A DNA stretch of 64,000 nt from Stigmatella erecta (GTDB lineage Bacteria; Myxococcota; Myxococcia; Myxococcales; Myxococcaceae). Positions 52,206-60,434 of the stretch are shown piece by piece. The translations under genes and the position numbers were made by a program. Location of the stretch: the NCBI RefSeq assembly GCF_900111745.1, contig NZ_FOIJ01000024.1:1-64000 (forward strand). The letters run 5' to 3'. Under the pieces are notes generated by a model that saw only the letters and a list, made by a program, of their open reading frames with translations, searched no databases and was not told the DNA's origin. Numbering within the stretch: the stretch's first letter is position 1; each line of letters starts with the position of its first letter.

Positions 52206-53176
52206 AGCAGTCCTCCATCCATGCCTTGCAGACGTACGCCGAGCCGGATTCCCGCCAGCAGGTGCGCGGGACGGCCCGGGACCAGGTATGCGACCTGAAG
52301 CGTGCTCCCCACGCGCGGCGCCCCCCGGCGCGTGGGCGACAGGTTCTCCCGCGCATAGGCGCACTGGGCGAGGAACACGCAGTAGTCCACCGCCGCCTGC
52401 AGGGAGAAGTGCTCGGAGAGCGGCTCCTGCGGCGAGGAGAAGAACCCCGCGCGCAGCACCCGCCGGGCATAGCGCCGCGCGAGCGTACTGGCCTGCTCGT
52501 TGCTCAGGGGCTCCGCGGGGGCGCCCGTCCGCCGCGCCTCCTGGGCCAGCTGCTCCAGCAGGCCCGGCGGCCCATCCTCCGCGTCCGTGCCGGCCAGCAG
52601 CACCGCCAGCCGCTCGGGCAGGACCGGGTCATACCCTTCCACGAAGCGGGCCACCGCCTCGGTCACCCCCGCGTAGTGGACCCCGAAGCGGTGCCGCACC
52701 TCCCCGCCCTCCTCCTCGGTGTGCAGGAGCGGCGAGGGCGTGGTGGGGATGCTGGAGTCCACGCTCCACTGGATAGACCAGAGCGAGGGGGGCGCCACGC
52801 CCTCCTCGGGCTGCGGGGCGAAGCCTCCGAGAATGAGGTGGAAGGGCCGGGGCAACGTCCCCAACCGGCGCAGCGCCTGGGCCTCCAGCGCCGCATGCAG
52901 GCGCTTCGCATAGTCCCCGACGGACTCCCCCGGCCGCAGGGGGGCCCGGTCATCAAAAGCGCGCAGCGACGTGGCCACGGTTCCCCCTCCGATCGAGCCC
53001 ACGCCATTGAACATGGCGAGCAGCTGGCCCCCGGACAATGGAACGAGCTTCTCCACGTTGGCCATGTTCGAAAGGAAGCGCTCCTGGCCCCGCGCATCCA
53101 CCTCCATCACCGTGGCCAGCCCATCCGTGGCGAACACCAACGCGTCGGGCGTCTTGAAGGCGATATCGATGGTCAT
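52202..53176 (-). CDS. Proteasome/HslV-like (Ntn-hydrolase fold) protein, candidate
   Basis: 324 residues from ATG 53176. The N-terminus MTIDIAFKTPDALVFATDGLATVM resembles proteasome beta subunits and HslV, where Thr after Met is the nucleophile (TTIV..), and MANVEKLVPLSGGQLLAMFNGVGSIGG matches the GNVRKV...AGFAGG block of HslV. The body then diverges and is larger than HslV (about 175 residues), so it is not a canonical protease. Thr2 as nucleophile is inference. The stop overlaps the start of the PLC-like gene by 4 bp, so the two are co-translated. No unfoldase gene is nearby. Confidence 0.5.
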   Translation of the reverse strand: MTIDIAFKTPDALVFATDGLATVMEVDARGQERFLSNMANVEKLVPLSGGQLLAMFNGVGSIGGGTVATSLRAFDDRAPLRPGESVGDYAKRLHAALEAQALRRLGTLPRPFHLILGGFAPQPEEGVAPPSLWSIQWSVDSSIPTTPSPLLHTEEEGGEVRHRFGVHYAGVTEAVARFVEGYDPVLPERLAVLLAGTDAEDGPPGLLEQLAQEARRTGAPAEPLSNEQASTLARRYARRVLRAGFFSSPQEPLSEHFSLQAAVDYCVFLAQCAYARENLSPTRRGAPRVGSTLQVAYLVPGRPAHLLAGIRLGVRLQGMDGGLL

Positions 53177-53379
53177 GGCACGCGCGCAGCATACCGGCTG
53201 GGCCCCACCCTCCGCGCTCCGGGAAACCGGAATGAGCTTTTCCGCTTCAGTCAATTAGTTTTCGTGAGCTGACCCCTGGGGTTGGTTCTTTCCCCTTCCC
53301 AGGCCGCCAGAACGTAAAGAGGCGCCTCAGACTTTTGGAGGGCTCCCTCTGGATCGCGAACGCGCTATATTCGTAAATC

Positions 53380-54498
53380 GTGAATCATATGGAATCCGGG
53401 GATAGGACATTCCTGGCAGACCTCCAGCGTCAGATCGACACGGTGGAGCCGGGTGCGGAGGTTCTTCCGCCGCTCACGGCGATGCTGCGCGAGGGACTGC
53501 GGGCCGAGCGCACCCTGGCCTACGGCGTGACGATGGGCGTGGAGCAGTACGGGGCCGGATTCTGCCACGGGGCGGGGTTTGTCCCCGGAACGGAGCTGTT
53601 CCACACCCTGGACGGCTTCCTGCGCCAGCGGCCCTCGCCCTGGGGCTATTTCGATCCGGCCCGGCCCGTCACGGCCCAGCGCAACCGGGTGCTGCACTTC
53701 CGCCCTCCCGCGCAGGAGGAAGCGCGCGAGGCCCCCCTGCACGAGGCCGGCGCGGCCTCCTGGAAGCGGCTGGGCATCGGCCCGGACCAGGCCATCGTCG
53801 TCCAGGAGCGGGTGAGCCAGGCGGGCCTCGCGCTCTACCGCCAGCTCGGGATGGACACCCTGTTCCAGCTCCGGGCGCTCGTGTGCGAGGGCCCCGCGTT
53901 GCTGTCCTGGATCGGCGCCCTGCGCGCCGAGCCCTTCACCCCCCGCGAGCAGCGGCTGTTCCAGCGCCTGGTGCCCATGCTGCAACGGCGGCTCCAGCTG
54001 GAGGCGCGGTGGCGCGAGGCGCGGCTGCTCCACTCGGCGCTGGACGCGGCGCTGGAGGCGCTCGGCCAGCCCGCCTTCGTGCTCTCCAACACCCACCAGG
54101 TGGTTCACGCCAACGCCGCGGGCCGGGCCCGCGCGGAGCAAAGCACCCCCACCCTCGTGGAGGCCATCCGGCGGCACGGCCGGGGGGAGCCCGTCCCGGC
54201 GGACATCGCCGTCACGGCCCTGCGGGTGCCCGGGCTGGCCCCGCACTACCTGATCGTGGACAAGAGCACCCTCGCGCAGGCGAGCGCCCGGGTCCGCCTC
54301 CTCGCCGGGCGCTGGGAGCTCACCACGCGTGAGGAGCAGGTGCTCGAACACATTGTCCAGGGCCAGAGCAACCGGGCCATCGCCGCACAGTTGGGATGTT
54401 CAGAACGGACGGTGGAGGTACACGTCACCCACGTTCTGAGCAAAGCATGGGTCGAGAGCCGCTCGGCCCTCATCGCGAAATTCTTCCAATCCCCTTGA
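53380..54498 (+). CDS. LuxR-family (HTH) transcriptional regulator
   Basis: 372 residues. The C-terminus is a GerE/LuxR DNA-binding domain: LTTREEQVLEHIVQGQSNRAIAAQLGCSERTVEVHVTHVLSK with recognition helix around the TVEVHV motif. The first 280 residues are a GAF/PAS-like helical and beta region without autoinducer-binding markers, ending in a PAS-like stretch AFVLSNTHQVVHANAAG. It has no receiver domain. It may sense a ligand or partner; targets are unknown. The following phosphoesterase starts 2 bp after its stop, suggesting a shared transcript. Confidence 0.83.
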   Translation: MNHMESGDRTFLADLQRQIDTVEPGAEVLPPLTAMLREGLRAERTLAYGVTMGVEQYGAGFCHGAGFVPGTELFHTLDGFLRQRPSPWGYFDPARPVTAQRNRVLHFRPPAQEEAREAPLHEAGAASWKRLGIGPDQAIVVQERVSQAGLALYRQLGMDTLFQLRALVCEGPALLSWIGALRAEPFTPREQRLFQRLVPMLQRRLQLEARWREARLLHSALDAALEALGQPAFVLSNTHQVVHANAAGRARAEQSTPTLVEAIRRHGRGEPVPADIAVTALRVPGLAPHYLIVDKSTLAQASARVRLLAGRWELTTREEQVLEHIVQGQSNRAIAAQLGCSERTVEVHVTHVLSKAWVESRSALIAKFFQSP

Positions 54499-54500
54499 AC

Positions 54501-55652
54501 GTGAACTCTTCCTCCCGAATCCGAGCCGCCCTTAGCAACGCCGCCCAATGTGCCGCCGGTCCTCCCCGCACCGTGCACGGCTCGTTCGCGCCCTTTCCCC
54601 GGCGGCCCCGCCTGGCCGCCGGAGATCCCCAGACGGACATCCACCGCTTCTTCACGCTGCTGGACCAGCGCAACCTGCTCACCCCGGACGGGTGGCTGCG
54701 GCCCGACTCCCAGCTCATCTCGGTGGGAGACCACTTCGACTGGGGCCCCCCGGAAGCGCGCGAGGCGGTGGCCCGGAGCGGCCTCCAGCTGCTGGCCTGG
54801 CTCGCCGCGCACCCCTCGGATCAGGTGGCCATCCTCGCGGGGAACCATGATCTCGCGCGCGTGGGCGAGCTGGCGGACTTCACCGATGCCACCTTCGCCG
54901 AGGCGCAGGTGGAGGCCGACCGCATCTACGCGGGGGGACACCCCGACCCGGCGGCGGAGCAGGAGTTCCTCCAGCGCTACCCCCAGGTGCCCAACGTGGA
55001 GCTGATCGCCCGGGACTTCAGCACCTTCCGGGAGGAGCAGCGCACGTGGATCACCTACCTGCTGCGCGAGCGGCGCCTGCGCATGGCGTACGCCTCGGCG
55101 CCCGGGCTGCTCGTCAGCCACGCGGGGGTGACACGCGAGGACCTGCTCGCGCTGGGCATCGCCAAGGACCGCCACAACAACGCCCACGCGGCGGCGTACG
55201 CCCTCAATGACACGCTCGACACGGCGGTGGAGAACTGGAAGGGCGGCCCGCTCACCGTGCCGGGCCTGTACCAGCCGGGCAGCCGCGAGCTGGGCGAGGG
55301 CCTGGGCATCGTCTACCACCGCCCCAGCACCCAGCCCGAGGACGCCGAGCGCACGCGCCAGAGCCCACGCCGGCGCTTCAATCCCCTGAACCTGCCCCTC
55401 GGTCTGACCCAGGTCATCGGGCACACGCGGGACAAGCGCGCCCGGGAGCTGCTGGGCCTGCCCCCGGCGGCCGCCCCCTCCGGAGGCATCCGCCACCTGG
55501 TGACGAACGGCAAGCGGTTCACCTATGCGCCGGGCCCCCCGCCCAAGACGGAGTGGGAGGACGCCGTGCTCGTCTTCACCGATGGGGGCCTCAACGAGTC
55601 GCCGCTGGAGTCCATCGAGTTCTTCGACTTCGACACCCGCGGCGCCCGCTGA
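54501..55652 (+). CDS. Metallophosphoesterase
   Basis: 383 residues from GTG 54501, two bases after the regulator stop. Calcineurin-like motifs: GDPQTDIH (the GDxH position is GDPQ), LISVGDHFDWGP (GDxxDRG-like), ILAGNHDLARVG (GNHD), and LLVSHAGVTRED and QVIGHTRDKRA for the later His ligands. These enzymes hydrolyse phosphate esters with two metal ions. The substrate could be a nucleotide or phosphoprotein. There is no leader, so it is cytosolic. Linkage to the LuxR-type gene hints at shared control. Confidence 0.82.
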   Translation: MNSSSRIRAALSNAAQCAAGPPRTVHGSFAPFPRRPRLAAGDPQTDIHRFFTLLDQRNLLTPDGWLRPDSQLISVGDHFDWGPPEAREAVARSGLQLLAWLAAHPSDQVAILAGNHDLARVGELADFTDATFAEAQVEADRIYAGGHPDPAAEQEFLQRYPQVPNVELIARDFSTFREEQRTWITYLLRERRLRMAYASAPGLLVSHAGVTREDLLALGIAKDRHNNAHAAAYALNDTLDTAVENWKGGPLTVPGLYQPGSRELGEGLGIVYHRPSTQPEDAERTRQSPRRRFNPLNLPLGLTQVIGHTRDKRARELLGLPPAAAPSGGIRHLVTNGKRFTYAPGPPPKTEWEDAVLVFTDGGLNESPLESIEFFDFDTRGAR

Positions 55653-55656
55653 GGGC

Positions 55657-57006
55657 TTACTTCGCCTTCAGCTCCGCGAGCCTCTTCTCCAGCGCCTCGC
55701 GCTGGCGCGGGGAGACCTGGGCCTTGGGCAGGGTCTGTGCATAAGCCAGGGCCTCCTGGAGCGTCGCGACGGCGGCGTCCTTGTGGCCCTGGTCCATCTG
55801 GATGGAGGCGCGCTCGGAGAGCACGCGCAGCCGCCGGGCGCCCTGCACCCGCTGCAACGCCCGGTCGCTGGCGGCCAGCGCGTCATCGAGCCGCCCCAGC
55901 GTCCGGTAGAGGCTGGAGAGCCGCGCGGGCGGGTTGTAGTCGTTGGGCAGATCCCGCTCGCTCTGCTCGAGGGCGGGCACCGCTCGCTGGGGCTCCCCGA
56001 GCGTCAGGGCCGCCAGCATGCGGTGCGAATCGAAGACGGTGCGCGCCTCCGGGTGGGGGGCCTGGGCGGCCTCGGCCTCGAGGAAGCCGAGCCACTCGGC
56101 GGCGGCGGCCTTCATCCCCGCCTCGTCCTGGAGGGCCTTGCGCGCCTCCACCACCACCTCGTACAGCCCGGAGCGGTCATCCGGCGGCATCTCGATGGCG
56201 GGCGGGGCAAGCACCTCCTGGGCCCGGGCCTCCGCCGCCCGCAGCAGCTCCAGGCGCGCGGGGCTCTCCGGGGACAGCGCCAGCGCGCACCCCAGGCCCC
56301 ACGTCGTCGCGTTCGCCAGCGACGCGGAGCGGGGCACCCGGGGCCACTCCTCCAGGAGCTTGCGCGCACAGGCCTCGTGCTGCTTCGCGCCGTACTGGGC
56401 CGCCAGCAGCGACTCCAGCGTGCGGCCCCGGCGGGACCAGTCCGCGGGAGCCTCGGCCAGCGCCTGGGCGAAGGCCCCGGCGGCTTCGGCCGGCTTGCCC
56501 TCGCCATACAGGGCATCACCCCGGGCCAGCTGCGCCTCGGCCCCCTGGGCCCCGCCCCGCCAGGCGCGCTCCCCATCCTCGAAGAGCTTCTCCAGCTGGG
56601 CGACGGTGGCACTGCCCGAGAAGCGGACCAGGGCCTTCTCCTCGCGCGGATCGATGATGAAGAAGGTCGGCCAGAAGTCCATCGGGTACTTCTCCTGGAA
56701 GCCCGCGGTCTGAGGCAGATCCGTGTTGAGCTCCAGCCAGACGAACCGCCCCGCGTGCCGCGCGAGCGCCTTGTCCGTGAAGACGTACTGCTTCATCGAG
56801 AGGCAGGTGTGGCACCAGGGGGCCCAGGTGTCCACGAAGAGGGGCAGGCCCCGGGCCTTCGCTTCCTCGAGGGCCCGGCCGTAGTCATCCGCGATGAACG
56901 GCAGCGGCCCCTCCTCACTCGACACCGGCGCACCGGGCGCTTGGCTCCGGGAGGTGGAGCACGCCAGGAGCCCCACCGCCATCAGGCAGGCAACATGGAT
57001 TCGCAT
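55657..57006 (-). CDS. Thioredoxin-fold lipoprotein with TPR domain
   Basis: 449 residues from ATG 57006. Lipobox LLACST, then a thioredoxin-like domain with the active site WAPWCHTC near residue 65 and FWPTFFIIDPREEKALVRFSGSA holding the cis-Pro. Residues 150-449 are helical repeats of TPR type (LARGDALYGEGKPAEAAGAFAQALAEAPADW, LSSLYRTLGRLDDALAASDRALQRVQG). It probably reduces or isomerises disulfides in the periplasm, with TPRs for partner binding, as in DsbD gamma-like or thiol:disulfide interchange proteins. Its 5' end is 80 bp from the divergent GTPase gene. Confidence 0.82.
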   Translation of the reverse strand: MRIHVACLMAVGLLACSTSRSQAPGAPVSSEEGPLPFIADDYGRALEEAKARGLPLFVDTWAPWCHTCLSMKQYVFTDKALARHAGRFVWLELNTDLPQTAGFQEKYPMDFWPTFFIIDPREEKALVRFSGSATVAQLEKLFEDGERAWRGGAQGAEAQLARGDALYGEGKPAEAAGAFAQALAEAPADWSRRGRTLESLLAAQYGAKQHEACARKLLEEWPRVPRSASLANATTWGLGCALALSPESPARLELLRAAEARAQEVLAPPAIEMPPDDRSGLYEVVVEARKALQDEAGMKAAAAEWLGFLEAEAAQAPHPEARTVFDSHRMLAALTLGEPQRAVPALEQSERDLPNDYNPPARLSSLYRTLGRLDDALAASDRALQRVQGARRLRVLSERASIQMDQGHKDAAVATLQEALAYAQTLPKAQVSPRQREALEKRLAELKAK

Positions 57007-57086
57007 GGAAGCCAACCCTATCGCGGACACAGCAGAGAGGAAGGACTGGGCTCCGCCCGGGGCCCATGCTGTTGTCGGGCCGCCAC

Positions 57087-58850
57087 ATGACTTCCCTGAC
57101 CGCGTTGCGCGCCGCCCTGGAGTCCTCCCTCAACGCCCTGCCCGCGCCCGAGCGCTTCTCCCGGAGCGAGGACGCGGACCGGGCCCGGCGCCTGTCCGAG
57201 CGGCTGCGCAGAGATTTGCTGCCCCGGCTCGGCGGAGAGGCCCCGCTGCTGCTGGTGGCCATCGCCGGGCCCAACAACGTGGGCAAGTCCACCCTCTTCA
57301 ACTCCCTCATCGGCGTGTCCCTGTCGCCCGCGAGGCCCGAGGGCGGGCTCACCAAGCAGTGCCTCGCCGCCGCGAACCCCAGCACGTGGACGGGCGAGCT
57401 GCGCGAGTTCCTGGTGCGCCGCTACGACATCCTCCCAGTGCCCCCCGGCACGGAGGCCCCGGTGGACCAGCCCGGGCCCGCGGGCCGGCTCTACCTCGTG
57501 CTCGAGGCGGCGGTGCCCCCCGGGCTGCTGGTGATGGACACGCCCGACTTCGACAGCGTCTACCGCGACAACCGCGACCGGGCCGAGGCCCTGCTCGTCA
57601 CCGTGGACGTGCTCCTCTTCGTGGTCAGCCGGCAGACGTACCAGAACGCCGCCCTGGTGGACTTCCTGCGGGCCGCGGTGGGCCAGGGACGCCCCTACCT
57701 GCTCATCTACAACGAGGCCACCCGGGAGGAGGTGGCCCGCGGGCACCTGGACAAGCTCGCCGCGGACGTGGGCCAGCCGCCCCTGGCGCGCTACCTCGCG
57801 CCGCACCAGCCAGAGGTGGAGGCCGGGCAGCGCCCGCTGGCCACGCACCCGCTGGATGGCAGGCCCGCGCTCTCCGTGCTGCTGGGCCAGGCCGAGCATG
57901 CGCGGGAGCTCAAGTCCCGGGCCCTGGCCGCCTCCCTCGCGGATGCGCGCGCGGAGATGGACGCCCTGAGCCACGCCGCGCGGGAGTCCTCCCACGAGCC
58001 GGAGCGGCTGCGCCAGCGGCTGCGCCACGAGCTGCTCGCGGTGGGCCGGAGCGCGGCGCTCAAGGGCGTGCCCGCCGATGTGCTCGTGGAGGCCTTCCGG
58101 GACGAGCTGGACGCGCGCAGCGCCTTCCACCGCTACGTGCGCCTGCCCTTCCGGGCGCTCGCCACCGCGCTGACGTTCGTCTCCCGGAAGGTGCGCGACT
58201 CCTTCACCGGGCCCCAGCCCTCCGAGGCCCCCGTCGTCCAGGCCACCGATGAGACGCTACGCGACGGCACGCGACGGCTGGTGGAGGTGCTGGCCCCGGA
58301 GGTCGCCGCGTGGCGGGGCGACGAGGCCACGCGCGCCCAGCTCGCGGAGACCTTCGGCGCCGGAACGCTGGCCCGGCTCGAGGGGCCCCTGGGCTTCGAC
58401 GCCCTGCACAGCCATGCCGCGGACCGCGAGGGCCTCTACGCCTTCTGCCGGAGCCTCGTGGGGCAGGAGCTTCAGGGCGGCATGCGCGAGGAGCTGATCC
58501 AGGCGCTCACCACGCTCGTCTACTCCGTGCCCTCGGGCGCGGCGGCCGTCGCCACGGTGGCCACGGGCGGCGTGGGCCACGATGCCATCATCTGGGCGGG
58601 CACCCTGCTGTCGACGCCGCTGCTGGAGCGCTTCGTGGACCTGCTCGGTGCCGATGTGCGGGCGCGTGTCACCCAGAAATGGGCGGACGCACACGGTGCG
58701 ACGCTGGCTCACGCCCTGGAGCAACGCTTCTTCCCGGAGGTGTTGATACATCTGGACGCCCAGGTGTCCCAGTGGCGCGGCACGGCCCAGGCCCTGGAAG
58801 ACACATCGCGGAAATTGTCGCAAGAATCGGCGTCCCCCCCATCCCCCTGA
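57087..58850 (+). CDS. Dynamin-like GTPase
   Basis: 587 residues from ATG 57087. The P-loop IAGPNNVGKSTLFNSLIG is at residues 61-74, with G3 DTPDFDS and the switch region GGLTKQCLAA. G4 is not the usual NKxD but NEAT, which weakens guanine selectivity. A long helical C-terminal region follows, ending in a hydrophobic patch VPSGAAAVATVATGGVGHDAIIWAGTLLS that could insert in membranes, as in bacterial dynamin-like proteins. It may remodel membranes or act in stress or phage responses; no partner gene is adjacent. The XRE-family regulators follow. Confidence 0.78.
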   Translation: MTSLTALRAALESSLNALPAPERFSRSEDADRARRLSERLRRDLLPRLGGEAPLLLVAIAGPNNVGKSTLFNSLIGVSLSPARPEGGLTKQCLAAANPSTWTGELREFLVRRYDILPVPPGTEAPVDQPGPAGRLYLVLEAAVPPGLLVMDTPDFDSVYRDNRDRAEALLVTVDVLLFVVSRQTYQNAALVDFLRAAVGQGRPYLLIYNEATREEVARGHLDKLAADVGQPPLARYLAPHQPEVEAGQRPLATHPLDGRPALSVLLGQAEHARELKSRALAASLADARAEMDALSHAARESSHEPERLRQRLRHELLAVGRSAALKGVPADVLVEAFRDELDARSAFHRYVRLPFRALATALTFVSRKVRDSFTGPQPSEAPVVQATDETLRDGTRRLVEVLAPEVAAWRGDEATRAQLAETFGAGTLARLEGPLGFDALHSHAADREGLYAFCRSLVGQELQGGMREELIQALTTLVYSVPSGAAAVATVATGGVGHDAIIWAGTLLSTPLLERFVDLLGADVRARVTQKWADAHGATLAHALEQRFFPEVLIHLDAQVSQWRGTAQALEDTSRKLSQESASPPSP

Positions 58851-58907
58851 CGACGGAAATCTGATAGGCTCACGCCGCTTCCAGCACCGCGGCGCCCTCG
58901 GGGTGGG

Positions 58908-58944
58908 GACCTGGTAGGGAGACTCGACGGGTCATGACCTGGTC
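58908..58944. promoter_or_regulatory. Two CCTGG-type operator-like sites upstream of the first XRE gene
   Basis: GACCTGGTAGGG at 58908-58919 is a near-half of the CCTACC-A-GGTAGG palindrome found before the second XRE gene. GACCTGGTC at 58936-58944, in the larger repeat TGACC-TGGTC-GGTCA, is a second symmetric element. They lie 91-127 bp before the gene start, in line with a binding site for the encoded regulators. Confidence 0.55.
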
Positions 58945-58960
58945 GGTCACTACCGCATGA

Positions 58961-59034
58961 CTACCCCGCGTGTCCTTGGAGGACAACTTTCCGAGTCCTA
59001 TGTATCCCCCCGACTTTACGAGGCGGGGCATGGG
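58961..59034 (+). repeat. Leader shared by the first and second XRE genes (copy 1)
   Basis: About 74 bp immediately before the first XRE start that align with 59724-59798 before the second, sharing CTACCCCG.GTGTCCTTG, GAGTC.TAT and a GAGG..GGG just before the ATG. The likeness shows that the two genes arose by a duplication that included their 5' regions. Confidence 0.65.
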
Positions 59035-59499
59035 ATGGGAATGGATAAGAAGCCGGCGAAAAACCCCAAGAAATTGTTGGGGCCCAACATCCGTGAAGCC
59101 CGGACCCGGCTCAACATTTCTCAGGCCCGTCTCGCAGAAATGCTCGAAATGTCGACCGAGGTTTTAGGCCGCATGGAGCGCAAGGAAGTGCTCCCCCGCC
59201 TGGAACGCTTCGTCCTGCTGTGTGAAATCCTCGGGACGACCCCGAACCAGATGCTCGGCTTCGCCATGGGCCTGGGCAGCCCGCAGGGGCCGCGGATGTC
59301 CCCCGCGTACGACGAGATGATGACGCTGATGCGGCACTTCGTCATCGAGATGGAGTCGCAGCTGGCCGAGGACGAGCGCAAGGAGCTGATGCAGATCTTC
59401 GCCCACCTGCAGCGGCTCATCACGCTCATCAAGAAGCGGAAGGCGGAGGCGGCGAAGTCGCGCCGGGCCCTCGCCAAGCGGGGCGGCCCCGCGGGCTAA
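59035..59499 (+). CDS. XRE-family helix-turn-helix regulator 1
   Basis: 154 residues from ATG 59035, matched to the start of the second XRE gene by the shared leader. The HTH is LGPNIREARTRLNISQARLAEMLEMSTEVLGRMERKEVLPRLERFVLLCEILGTTPNQMLG near residues 15-75. A helical C-terminus with repeated Met (MSPAYDEMMTLMRHFVIEMESQLAEDERKELMQIF) may form dimers, and a basic Lys/Arg tail ends it. It is probably a DNA-binding repressor, likely acting on the palindromic sites around its own promoter. Two paralogues follow in tandem. Confidence 0.82.
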   Translation: MGMDKKPAKNPKKLLGPNIREARTRLNISQARLAEMLEMSTEVLGRMERKEVLPRLERFVLLCEILGTTPNQMLGFAMGLGSPQGPRMSPAYDEMMTLMRHFVIEMESQLAEDERKELMQIFAHLQRLITLIKKRKAEAAKSRRALAKRGGPAG

Positions 59500-59659
59500 G
59501 TCCCGCCGGTAGGCCCCTTCCCGGTCCAGGTCGCAGGACGCGAGGCGGACTCGCGGTTCTCCCAGGGCCTCCCCTCTCTCCCCCCGCTTGCGCGGCCCCG
59601 GCCCTCGCCCCAGGGATGATCTCTCGTGCGCCCGGGGAATGGCCCCCGTCCCATTCTTC

Positions 59660-59672
59660 CCTACCAGGTAGG
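59660..59672. promoter_or_regulatory. CCTACC-A-GGTAGG palindrome upstream of the second XRE gene
   Basis: A perfect 13-bp inverted repeat CCTACCAGGTAGG, 127-139 bp before the second XRE start, extended by matching TT/AA further out. It resembles the site before the first XRE gene. It is probably the operator of one of the encoded regulators. Confidence 0.65.
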
Positions 59673-59686
59673 AAAGTGCGAAGGAA

Positions 59687-59706
59687 CCAGGTGAGTTATA
59701 ACCTGG
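59687..59706. promoter_or_regulatory. CCAGGT-N8-ACCTGG inverted repeat upstream of the second XRE gene
   Basis: CCAGGT at 59687-59692 and ACCTGG at 59701-59706 with an 8-bp spacer, 15 bp after the CCTACCAGGTAGG site. Two arms of this kind spaced by about 1.4 helix turns could bind a dimer or tandem dimers. Confidence 0.6.
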
Positions 59707-59723
59707 GCGGTCTCGCTCCATAC

Positions 59724-59798
59724 CTACCCCGAGTGTCCTTGTGGACCCAACGTTTTGAGTCTTATCTACGTTTCCAACTTTTTGAGGTGGGCGGCAGC
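59724..59798 (+). repeat. Leader shared by the first and second XRE genes (copy 2)
   Basis: About 75 bp before the second XRE start that align with 58961-59034. The block CTACCCCGAGTGTCCTTG is followed by a diverged middle and by GAGGTGGG just before the ATG. See copy 1. Confidence 0.65.
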
Positions 59799-60266
59799 AT
59801 GGACACCAGTGATGAAGAGCGAGAGCGCAAGCGTGTGGAGGCGCTCAGGAAGAACCTTGGAGCGAACACGCGCCGGGCGCGGGAGCGCCTCGGCATCACG
59901 CAGGAACAGATGGCCGAGATGCTGGGCATCTCCCCGGAGGTGTACGGCCGCATGGAGCGCGGGCTCATCTTCCCGCGCGTGGAGCGGCTGACGGTCATCT
60001 GCGAGAAGCTGGGGGAGTCCTCGGACCGGCTCCTGGGACTGACCAACCCTCAGGAGCCCCTGCCGGCCACGGGGACACCAGGGTACGACGAGCTGCTGCC
60101 GGTCCTCCACCGGCTCATGCCGGTGATGCCGAAGCTGACGCAGCTGCAGCGCGTCGCGGTCCGGCGCCACATCGCGGACTTCCAGCGGCTGCTGAGCACC
60201 TTCCTGGAAACCGAACCGCCCGAGAAGCGCCGCAAGCGGCGCGCCCCCGACGCGCCCACCGGGTAG
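59799..60266 (+). CDS. XRE-family helix-turn-helix regulator 2
   Basis: 155 residues from ATG 59799. The HTH is LGANTRRARERLGITQEQMAEMLGISPEVYGRMERGLIFPRVERLTVICEKLGESSDRLLGL, near residues 20-80, closely similar to the first XRE gene. The C-terminus is helical (LLPVLHRLMPVMPKLTQLQRVAVRRHIADFQRLLSTFLE) with an Arg/Lys-rich tail. It is transcribed from its own promoter region with the CCTACC-A-GGTAGG and CCAGGT-N8-ACCTGG sites, so autoregulation is likely. Confidence 0.83.
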   Translation: MDTSDEERERKRVEALRKNLGANTRRARERLGITQEQMAEMLGISPEVYGRMERGLIFPRVERLTVICEKLGESSDRLLGLTNPQEPLPATGTPGYDELLPVLHRLMPVMPKLTQLQRVAVRRHIADFQRLLSTFLETEPPEKRRKRRAPDAPTG

Positions 60267-60398
60267 CGCACCGCGCCTGCTCCGGAGCCCCTGTGCCCCG
60301 GAAACCGCTCTGGAACCCTACCTGTCACGTCACGGCCTCTCCTGCCAACCCTGCGCAGCCTGTGAACCCAACCTGTGGCGTTGTATCTGAACGAGCCA

Positions 60399-60414
60399 AC
60401 CCACCATGGTGGGT
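60399..60414. promoter_or_regulatory. 16-bp perfect palindrome upstream of the third XRE gene
   Basis: ACCCACCATGGTGGGT, a perfect 8-8 inverted repeat, 20-35 bp before the start of the third XRE gene and just before its AACAGGTAGGG ribosome-site region (60418-60428). Its place over the promoter or 5' leader is typical of a repressor site. CCTACCTGT near 60317-60325 and ACCTGT at 60371-60376 are related half sites further up. Confidence 0.65.
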
Positions 60415-60434
60415 GTGAACAGGTAGGGAGGAGC

